Shown one piece after another: positions 1 to 6,117 of a DNA stretch of 16,704 nt. This DNA is from Pseudomonadota bacterium (GTDB lineage: Bacteria > Pseudomonadota > Gammaproteobacteria > Burkholderiales > Burkholderiaceae_C). Where the stretch lies: positions 1 through 16,704 of the forward strand of contig JAUPTP010000007.1 of assembly GCA_030918015.1 (NCBI GenBank), in the 5' to 3' direction. Every line of letters begins with the position of its first letter. Position 1 is the stretch's first letter. The notes beneath the pieces were generated by a model. The model was given only the letters and a program-made list of their open reading frames with translations, was not told the DNA's origin and did no database searches. A program made the translations under genes and the position numbers.

Positions 1-1122
1 CTTCCGATATTCTTTCCGCTGGGACAGGCGGCACGCTGGCTGCCGGTCGGCGAGCTGATGCGCACCGTGGGCGAGGTCTGGCCCAAGGATGGTCCTCAGG
101 TGGTGCTGTCGGTGCGCTGCGAGAGCCTGCTGGCGGACCTGCTGATGGTCCAGCCGGCTCCCAACGTGATGATCGAGGTCCCCAAGTTCATGGCCGGGGA
201 TCCCGCTCACCGCGATGACATCCTGCAACTGGCGGCCAACGGCAACACCCTGCTGCTGTCGGGGCGGCCCAACCATCCGCTGCCGCGCGAACTGCTGGGG
301 GCCTTCCGCTACTCGATCATCGATCTGGCCGACGAGCGGCGGCTGGACGCCGGGCCCCCGCCGCCGGGCGTGACCCGTTCGATCGGGTTCTTCCAGGAGG
401 GCGTGACGACGATCGAGCAGATGGAGGGGGCCTTCCAGCGCGGTGCGCTCGCGGTGCTGGGCTGGCCGGTCGACGAGGCGGTGCAGCCCCGGCGCGTGGG
501 CAGCGGGGGCATCCGGCCGGATCTGCAGATCACGCTGGACCTGATCAACCAGGTCAACAACGAGGAGCCGCTCGCGCAGCTCGAGGCCACGCTGCGGCGG
601 GATCCGTCGCTGGCCTTCAAGCTGATGCGCTACATCAACTCGCCCGTCTTCGGCCTGACGGTCGAGGTCAACTCGTTCGCGCAGGCGGTGATGCTGCTGG
701 GCTATCAGCGGCTGAAGCGCTGGCTGTCGCTGCTGCTGGTGACCGCGGGCAACGACCAGAACCTGCGCCCGGTCATGTTCGCCGCCGTGCGCCGCGGGCT
801 GCTGATGGAGGCGCTGGCCCGGGACGGCGCGGATGCGGACGAGCGCAGCGAGATGTTCATCTGCGGCGTGTTCTCGCTGCTCGACCGCATGTTCCAGAAG
901 TCGTTCGACGAGCTGCTGACCGCGCTGCCGGTGCCGGCGGGCGTGCATGCGGCGCTGGTTCATGAGGCCGGCCCCTATTTCCCCGTGCTGGATCTGGTGC
1001 GCACGCTCGAAGGCGGCAGCGGCTTCGATGTGCGAGACCATGTGCAGGCCTGCGATCTGCCGATGCGCCATGTCAACCGGGCGCTGCTGCGCTCGCTGGG
1101 CAGCGCGCTGCAGATGGCCTGA
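1..1122 (+). CDS. EAL-like/HDOD domain signalling protein (5' partial)
   Basis: The frame is open from base 1 to the TGA at 1120-1122, so the gene probably begins before the window. An ATG at 58 is in frame, but the 19 codons before it read as ordinary protein, so I treat it as internal. Counting from that ATG, residues about 155-354 form an HDOD domain: the region around residues 154-205 has the helical pattern LDLINQVNN, then DPSLAFKLMRYINSP, then LGYQRLKRWLSLLLV. Residues 1-100 look like the tail of a degenerate EAL domain, the arrangement of YuxH-type proteins, which normally run to about 400 residues. No catalytic EAL residues are visible in the part present. HDOD proteins usually act as scaffolds or regulators in cyclic-di-GMP, motility or two-component networks; no enzymatic activity is expected. 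The two-component genes downstream fit a signalling role. The HDOD call is firm; the EAL part rests on fold pattern and family knowledge. Confidence 0.8.
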   Translation, partial: LPIFFPLGQAARWLPVGELMRTVGEVWPKDGPQVVLSVRCESLLADLLMVQPAPNVMIEVPKFMAGDPAHRDDILQLAANGNTLLLSGRPNHPLPRELLGAFRYSIIDLADERRLDAGPPPPGVTRSIGFFQEGVTTIEQMEGAFQRGALAVLGWPVDEAVQPRRVGSGGIRPDLQITLDLINQVNNEEPLAQLEATLRRDPSLAFKLMRYINSPVFGLTVEVNSFAQAVMLLGYQRLKRWLSLLLVTAGNDQNLRPVMFAAVRRGLLMEALARDGADADERSEMFICGVFSLLDRMFQKSFDELLTALPVPAGVHAALVHEAGPYFPVLDLVRTLEGGSGFDVRDHVQACDLPMRHVNRALLRSLGSALQMA

Positions 1123-1192
1123 GTCGCGCCTCCGGGCGTGACATGGCCGACGCGGTGGGCGTCCGTGCCGTGTCGGGGGCACCGCCGGATCC

Positions 1193-1220
1193 GGCAAAGG
1201 CGTGTCCGGCTGCCTACACT
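1193..1220 (+). promoter_or_regulatory. Candidate promoter of the multi-PAS kinase gene
   Basis: A -10-like TACACT (preceded by C, giving CTACACT) lies at 1215-1220, with GGCAAAGG at 1193-1200 in the -35 zone. The predicted start of transcription, about 7 bases after the -10, falls on or next to the ATG at 1228, so the message would be leaderless or nearly so. No Shine-Dalgarno sequence is visible before that ATG, which agrees. The CTACACT form is accepted by both sigma-70 and sigma-S. The -35 match to TTGACA is poor. Confidence 0.4.
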
Positions 1221-1227
1221 GCAGGCC

Positions 1228-3921
1228 ATGCTGTCTGCCGTCGCCGTCGATGCCGTTCTGCCCTCCGCGCTGCTCGATGCGCTGTCCGATCCGGTGCTGG
1301 TGCTCGGCCCGGAGGGGCGGCTCGAGCGCCTGAACCGCGCGGCGCTGCGGCGCCTGTCGCTGGAGCCCGGCATCGGGCTGGCCGATCTGCGCGGGGTGCT
1401 GGGCGAGGAGCAGCATGCGCGGCTGCATGCGGCCCTGGTGGGAGAGCGCATCGAGTCGGGCGCCGCACCGGACGGCAGCACCCTGGTGGCTCTGGCCCAG
1501 GGTCGCTGGGCGCTGGTGCTGCCGCTGGGCAGCCTGCCCGACGCCGGCGAGTCCGGCGGCCTGGCCGCCTCGCAGACCGAACTGGCGCTGCGCGGACAGC
1601 TCGAGCGCCTCTCGCACGAGCAGCTGCAGTGGCTCGAGTCGGTGCCGGTGGGCATGCTGGTGTTCGATGCCACCGGGCTGGTGCTGCAGTCGAACGCCCG
1701 GCTGGAGCAGTTCGTCGGCGAGGTGCCTGTCGACCTTCACGAGGCCGGGGAGCTGCTGCGCGGCCTGCTGGGCTGGTCGGACGGCGGGCTCGAGCGGCTG
1801 CAGCCGACCGAGGGCAGCTGGCTGGTGCGGGAGCGCCAGATCCGCGAAGAAAGCCGCTCCGGAGCGGTCTCGCGGCGGCGCCTGCGTGCCCGGGTGCGCT
1901 GCAGCGGCGTGCGCCAGGGCGTGCGCCGCTACCTCGGGCTGGTCGAGGATTGCAGCGCCGAATACCGGCGGGCGCAGGCCGAGCAGATGCTCGAGGGCCT
2001 GCATGGCATTCTCGAGAGCTCGCCGGTCGGCATCGCCTCGCTGCGGGGCAGCCGCGTGATCCACTGCAACCGCCGCTTCGAGCGCATGCTGCGCGTGACG
2101 GCGGGCGAGGCCTTCGGGGCGGACATCCGGCAGCTGCTCGCCCGCAGCAGCTGCGCGCCCGACGGAGCGGCCGGCAAGGATCCGGGCGCGATCGGCGCGG
2201 CCCTGGCCGACGGCGGGCTGCACGAGACGGAGATCGCGGTGCCCGGCGAGGAGGGCCAGGTGCATTGGCATGCGCTGTCGATCCGGCGCATCGGGCCGCC
2301 CGGCGAAGCGCCCCAGGCCATCGTGGTGCTCAGCGAGATCACCCGGCTGAAGGCGCAGCAGGCCGAGCTGGCCCATCTGGCCAGCGAGCGCGAGCGCATG
2401 GCCCAGGCGCTGGGCCAGCAGGCCGACCGCACCCGGGCGGTGCTCGACTCGGTGCTGGTGGGCATCGTGACGGCCGATGAGCGGGGTTGCATCCTGTGGC
2501 TGAACCGCTCGGCGCGGCGCATGTTCGGCGGCGACCTGGGCGATTTCCTGGGGCGGCCGCTCGACATCGTCGCCACCGCCGAGGCCGCCCATCCGTTCCG
2601 GCGCACGGTGGCGCTGTTCGAGACCCTGCGCGACGGCGAGGCGGTCCAGTTCGAGTGCCGTGTCCAGGCCTGCGACGGCCGCACCTTCTGGATCGTCGGC
2701 AATGCGGTGGCCACGCAGGGGCTCGATGGCCGGCGCGAGATGACCTTCGCGCTGATGGACATCGACCAGCGCCGCCAGGCCGAGTCGCGCATCGCCGAGG
2801 CCCAGGCCTCGCTGCAGCGCATCATCGAGGCCGCGCCGATGGCGATCGCGGTCTGCGATGCCGCGACGATGACGGTGCAGCAGCTCAACCAGGTCGCCGC
2901 CAGCCTGTGCGATGTCGCCGCGCCCGAGCAGGCGATCGGCTGCTCGCCCGAGGACCTCTACCCGCCGGCGGTGGCGGCGCGGCTGCGCGCGGACTTCGGC
3001 GCCGCGCTGGCGCGGCCCGACAGCGTGACCCAGCGCGAGTACCTGCTGAGGCGCGACGGCCGCGACGAGGTCTGGGACGCGCGGCTCCTGCCGCTGTCGC
3101 GGGGACCGGATCGCGTCGACCAGCTGCTGATGGTGGCCACCGATGTCAGCGCGCAGCGCGCGGCCCAGCGCGCCGAGCTCGAAGCGGCGATCGCCCAGCG
3201 CGAGATGCTGGTGCAGGAGGTGCATCACCGCATCAAGAACAACCTGCAGGGCGTGGCCGGCCTGATGCAGCAGGCCGCCAACCGCCGCCCCGAGGTGCGC
3301 CCGCTGATCGCGGAGGTGGTCGGCCAGGTCCAGGCGATCGCGCAGGTCTACGGCCTGCAGGTCGGCAACACCGGCCTGCTGGCGGTGCGCAATGTGGTCG
3401 AGGCGATCGCGCAGTCGGTGCAGCGCACCTTCGGGCAGGCCATCGTGCTGGAGGTGCTCGCGGATGCCGAGGCGCCCGACTGGGTGCTGCCCGAGGCCGA
3501 ATCGATTCCGATCGCGCTGACGCTCAACGAGCTGTTCACCAATGCGGTCAAGCACAGCGCCTCGGCCGAGCCGGTGCGCTGCCGGCTGGCGCTCCAGGCC
3601 CAGGGCGTCGAGATCATGATCTCCAATGCCGGCCGGCTGGCCGAGGGCTTTCGCATCGATCACCGCCCGGCCACCGTCTCCGGGCTGGGGCTGGTGCGGG
3701 CGCTGCTGCCGCGGCGCCACGCCAGTCTGGCGATGGAGACGGTCGACGGGCGCGTGCAGGCCACGGTGCGGCTGGCGTCCCCGGTGGTCCGGGACGGCGC
3801 GCAGGGCCTGCGCCCGGAGGCAGGGGGCTCCGGGCGGCGGGGCCCTGCGCGACAATCGGGCACGCCGCCGGCGCCGGGCCGGTCGGCAGCCCCTTCAGCA
3901 AGGCAGGTACACGGTGTCTGA
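1228..3921 (+). CDS. Soluble multi-PAS sensor histidine kinase, HisKA_2 type
   Basis: 897 residues from the ATG at 1228. A GTG at 1138 extends the frame, but its 30 extra residues are Arg-rich and unlike a domain, and a promoter-like -10 lies just before 1228. There are no membrane helices, so it is a cytoplasmic sensor. About five PAS-like units can be picked out near residues 13-60, 130-180, 250-300, 400-510 and 530-640; the last two are the clearest. A coiled linker leads to the HisKA_2 phosphoacceptor motif EVHHRIKNNLQ, with His667 as the likely phosphorylated residue. The ATPase domain has an N box (NELFTNAVKH, Asn772) and a G2 box (SGLGLV, about 818-823). Its G1 box reads SNAG where DxGxG is usual, a form I believe occurs in this subfamily. 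The last 40 or so residues are low-complexity Pro/Gly/Arg. The gene overlaps the ANTAR regulator by 8 bases, so that protein is the probable phosphotransfer partner. The signal sensed is unknown. Confidence 0.85.
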   Translation: MLSAVAVDAVLPSALLDALSDPVLVLGPEGRLERLNRAALRRLSLEPGIGLADLRGVLGEEQHARLHAALVGERIESGAAPDGSTLVALAQGRWALVLPLGSLPDAGESGGLAASQTELALRGQLERLSHEQLQWLESVPVGMLVFDATGLVLQSNARLEQFVGEVPVDLHEAGELLRGLLGWSDGGLERLQPTEGSWLVRERQIREESRSGAVSRRRLRARVRCSGVRQGVRRYLGLVEDCSAEYRRAQAEQMLEGLHGILESSPVGIASLRGSRVIHCNRRFERMLRVTAGEAFGADIRQLLARSSCAPDGAAGKDPGAIGAALADGGLHETEIAVPGEEGQVHWHALSIRRIGPPGEAPQAIVVLSEITRLKAQQAELAHLASERERMAQALGQQADRTRAVLDSVLVGIVTADERGCILWLNRSARRMFGGDLGDFLGRPLDIVATAEAAHPFRRTVALFETLRDGEAVQFECRVQACDGRTFWIVGNAVATQGLDGRREMTFALMDIDQRRQAESRIAEAQASLQRIIEAAPMAIAVCDAATMTVQQLNQVAASLCDVAAPEQAIGCSPEDLYPPAVAARLRADFGAALARPDSVTQREYLLRRDGRDEVWDARLLPLSRGPDRVDQLLMVATDVSAQRAAQRAELEAAIAQREMLVQEVHHRIKNNLQGVAGLMQQAANRRPEVRPLIAEVVGQVQAIAQVYGLQVGNTGLLAVRNVVEAIAQSVQRTFGQAIVLEVLADAEAPDWVLPEAESIPIALTLNELFTNAVKHSASAEPVRCRLALQAQGVEIMISNAGRLAEGFRIDHRPATVSGLGLVRALLPRRHASLAMETVDGRVQATVRLASPVVRDGAQGLRPEAGGSGRRGPARQSGTPPAPGRSAAPSARQVHGV

Positions 3922-4591
3922 CAGGTCCGCATCCGCACACGCCGCCACGCCCCCGCGCGGCCGCATCCTTGTCGTCGACGATGACCGCCTGGTGCTGGCC
4001 ACCGTGGCCCACGGCCTGGCCGATGCCGGCTTCGACATCGTGGACGCGGACAACGGCGACGACGCCATCTTGCTGGCGCGCCAGCACCGTCCCGATCTGG
4101 CGCTGCTCGACATCCGCATGGACGGCATGAGCGGCTTCGACGTCGCGCGCTATCTGCGCGACGTGCTGCAGGTGCCGTTCGTCTTCCTGTCGGCCTTCTC
4201 GGACGAGGCGACGCTGGCGCAGATCCGCGCGCTGGGGGCGCTGGCCTCGCTGGTCAAGCCGCTCGACATCGAGCAGATCATCCCGGCGGTCGAGCAGGCC
4301 CTGGTGCAGGCATGCAGCCGGCGCGAGGCGGGCACCCTGCCGCCCGAGTCGGTGCCGGTGGCCTCGGTCACCACCGTGCCGGCGGCGCTGCCGGTGCAGC
4401 CGCCCTGCCGGCCGCTGGACGATGTGGTGGCGATCGCGGTGGGCATCGTGATGCACCGCTTCTCGCTGGACCGCGAGGTGGCGCTGCAGCGCCTGGAGCG
4501 GCTGGCGCAGCAGGACGGCCGCAGCCTCGAGCAGGCCTGCCGCGACATGGTCGAGGCGCTGGAGCGGCTGGCGCGCGCCGGGGGGCTGTGA
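3914..4591 (+). CDS. Response regulator with receiver and ANTAR RNA-binding domain
   Basis: 225 residues from a GTG start at 3914, inside the kinase gene's end (shared GTGTCTGA), which implies translational coupling. A weak AGG lies 7-9 bases before the start. Residues 17-130 form a receiver domain with the acidic cluster DDD at 22-24, phospho-acceptor Asp66 (LLDIRMDG), Ser93 and Lys115 (VKP). Residues 167-225 fit the ANTAR pattern: IAVGIVMHRFSLDREVALQRL followed by a spaced Ala and a C-terminal amphipathic helix. ANTAR regulators such as EutV, AmiR and NasR bind paired hairpins in nascent mRNA and prevent termination. HisKA_2 kinase with ANTAR regulator is the established EutW/EutV pairing. 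The region between the domains (about 130-165) is Pro/Val/Ala-rich and probably flexible. I see no eut genes or obvious target leader in the window, so the regulon is elsewhere or unrecognised. The receiver is certain; ANTAR is a motif-level call. Confidence 0.8.
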   Translation: MSDRSASAHAATPPRGRILVVDDDRLVLATVAHGLADAGFDIVDADNGDDAILLARQHRPDLALLDIRMDGMSGFDVARYLRDVLQVPFVFLSAFSDEATLAQIRALGALASLVKPLDIEQIIPAVEQALVQACSRREAGTLPPESVPVASVTTVPAALPVQPPCRPLDDVVAIAVGIVMHRFSLDREVALQRLERLAQQDGRSLEQACRDMVEALERLARAGGL

Positions 4592-4600
4592 GGCGGTCGC

Positions 4601-5938
4601 TCAGTCCAGCGTGAACCAGAAGGTCGCGCCCTGGTTGACCGCGGCCTCCGCCCAGATGTCGCCGCCATGGCGGCGCACGATGCGGCGCACCGAGGCCAGT
4701 CCGACGCCGGTGCCGGCGAACTCGGTGGCGCCGTGCAGGCGCTGGAAGGCGCCGAAGAGCCGGCTGGCGAAGCGCATGTCGAAGCCGGCGCCGTTGTCCC
4801 GCACGAAGAAGGCCTGCCGCTCGCGCGCCAGGCCGCGCCCGATCTCGATGCAGGCCTCCTCCTTGCGCGAGGAGTATTTCCAGGCGTTGCCGATCAGGTT
4901 GTCGAGCACGATGCGCAGCAGCGCCGGGTCGCCCTGCGCCTGCAGGCCGTCGGCGATGGTCACGTCGACCCGGCGATGCGGGGCCTGCTGGCGCAGCTCC
5001 TCGACGATCTGGCGGGCCATGTCGCTCAGGTCGATCCCGACCGACTGCAGCGGCTGGGTCGACAGCCGCGACAGCGCCAGCAGCGCGTCGATCATGCCGT
5101 TCATGCGGGTGGCCGCGCCCATGATGCGCTCGAGGTGGTCGTTGCCGACGCGGTCGAGCAGGTGGCCGTAGTCCTCGCGCACGATGCGGGTGAAGCCCTC
5201 GATCACCCGGATGGGCGCGCGCAGGTCGTGCGAGACGGTGTAGACGATCGCGGCGCGGTCGTCCTCGGCCGCCACCGTCTCGGGCGACGGGACGGCCGGG
5301 GCGGACGGCGCGCTGTCCTCGGCGGCCGCGGTGGGGGGCAGCCAGATGATCAGGCTGCCGTCGGGCAGGTCGATGCGCTGTGCCCGCTCGCCAGGGGCGC
5401 CGGCCTGGCGGGCCAGCTCGGCCAGGACCCGGTCGCGCGCGACGCTGCCCTCGGTCGGCAGCGCTGCGCGCGCAAGCTCGTTGACGCTCAGCAGCTGCCA
5501 CGGCGCGGGCTCGGTCGCGCTCGGCCGCAGCAGCATGGCCGGGCCGGGCAGGCCGTGCAGCAGCCGCGTCTGCAGGTCGAGCAGCTGCTGCAGCGTCAGG
5601 CGCAGCGCGCCGGCCGGGGCGGATGACGCGGGGGCGGGCGGCGGCCCGGCCTCCTCGAGGGGAGACAGGCCGCTGCTCTCGGCCGGTCGCAGCGGCAGGC
5701 GGCGACGCAGCCGCCGGATCAGCGCGCTGAGCTGCGCCACCAGCGCCGCCGCCGCACCGATCACCAGCGCGAGCGTCGCCGCCATCGACAGCGGCGCCGC
5801 GGCCGGCGCGGCCAGCCAGTGCACGCCCAGCATCAGCACCGTCGAGCAGGCGACGATGCCGCCGAGACGGGCCGGCAGCAGCCAGGGCGCGGATTCGCGC
5901 GGGACCGGGAGCGGGCGGGTCGTCGGGGGCAGGGCCAT
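4601..5938 (-). CDS. Membrane sensor histidine kinase, two-helix, no adjacent receiver gene
   Basis: 445 residues from the ATG at 5938 on the minus strand. An upstream in-frame ATG (5995) would place the -10-like TACAAT inside the coding region, so I prefer 5938. Two hydrophobic segments at about residues 22-43 and 49-74 are separated by only a few residues, so almost nothing reaches the periplasm; an Arg-rich stretch follows on the cytoplasmic side. A Pro/Ala-rich linker leads to a degenerate PAS-like part (about 121-201), then HisKA with VSHDLRAPIRVIEGF (His237), N box NLIGNAWKYS (Asn351), G1 DNGAGF (Asp381) and G2 GTGVGLAS. All catalytic boxes are intact. The kinase core resembles the phytochrome-like group with DLRAPIR. 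It stands alone: the ANTAR gene converges on it with a 9-base gap and the hybrid kinase diverges from it. Its partner could be the downstream REC proteins or one encoded elsewhere. The signal is unknown; an intramembrane or cytoplasmic cue is likely given the tiny loop. Confidence 0.85.
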   Translation of the reverse strand: MALPPTTRPLPVPRESAPWLLPARLGGIVACSTVLMLGVHWLAAPAAAPLSMAATLALVIGAAAALVAQLSALIRRLRRRLPLRPAESSGLSPLEEAGPPPAPASSAPAGALRLTLQQLLDLQTRLLHGLPGPAMLLRPSATEPAPWQLLSVNELARAALPTEGSVARDRVLAELARQAGAPGERAQRIDLPDGSLIIWLPPTAAAEDSAPSAPAVPSPETVAAEDDRAAIVYTVSHDLRAPIRVIEGFTRIVREDYGHLLDRVGNDHLERIMGAATRMNGMIDALLALSRLSTQPLQSVGIDLSDMARQIVEELRQQAPHRRVDVTIADGLQAQGDPALLRIVLDNLIGNAWKYSSRKEEACIEIGRGLARERQAFFVRDNGAGFDMRFASRLFGAFQRLHGATEFAGTGVGLASVRRIVRRHGGDIWAEAAVNQGATFWFTLD

Positions 5939-5946
5939 GACCGGCG

Positions 5947-5973
5947 ATTGTAGGGACAGGCTTGTCCTTTGCC
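5947..5973 (-). promoter_or_regulatory. Candidate promoter of the membrane kinase gene
   Basis: On the minus strand TACAAT (plus-strand 5947-5952, preceded by C) is a good -10, with GGCAAAGG (5966-5973) upstream, the same octamer seen before the multi-PAS kinase. The predicted transcription start is 1-2 bases before the ATG at 5938, so this message too would be nearly leaderless. No Shine-Dalgarno sequence is visible. The -35 match to consensus is poor. Confidence 0.45.
5954..5967. promoter_or_regulatory. Inverted repeat next to the membrane kinase -10
   Basis: GGACA-ggct-TGTCC is a perfect 5-base inverted repeat with a 4-base gap. It lies between the -10 and the putative -35 of the minus-strand kinase gene, where a bound protein would block that promoter. 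It could be an operator. Short palindromes also occur by chance in GC-rich DNA, so this is weak evidence. Confidence 0.25.
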
Positions 5974-6059
5974 TGACATCGATGCGGCTTCGCATGATGC
6001 CTGTTTTCCCGGTGATCGAAATTGCGCGATCGGTGGTTCATGCGCCGCTTCTTCGGGGC

Positions 6060-6086
6060 TTGACATGCGCCATGGCGGCCTATGCT
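6060..6086 (+). promoter_or_regulatory. Sigma-70-like promoter of the hybrid kinase gene
   Basis: A perfect -35 TTGACA (6060-6065) is followed, after a 15-base spacer, by TATGCT (6081-6086) as -10. The spacer is shorter than the ideal 17. Transcription would start near 6093, giving a leader of about 25 bases that includes GAGGGG (6108-6113) and ends at the ATG at 6118. This is the best promoter match in the window and should drive the hybrid kinase and the GGDEF-EAL gene together. Confidence 0.55.
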
Positions 6087-6117
6087 GCGCCTCATCCGGA
6101 TCCTGCCGAGGGGATCG

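Noticed and set aside
1138..1227. GTG start extending the multi-PAS kinase by 30 residues
   Set aside because: The extension is Arg/Trp-rich, unlike a domain, and contains the promoter-like elements at 1193-1220.
4592..4600. Terminator between the ANTAR gene and the membrane kinase
   Set aside because: The 9-base gap and its flanks show no stable hairpin or T tract.
6082..6117. Earlier ATG for the hybrid kinase
   Set aside because: It lies inside the TATGCT -10 of the TTGACA promoter and has no ribosome site; the ATG at 6118 follows GAGGGG.
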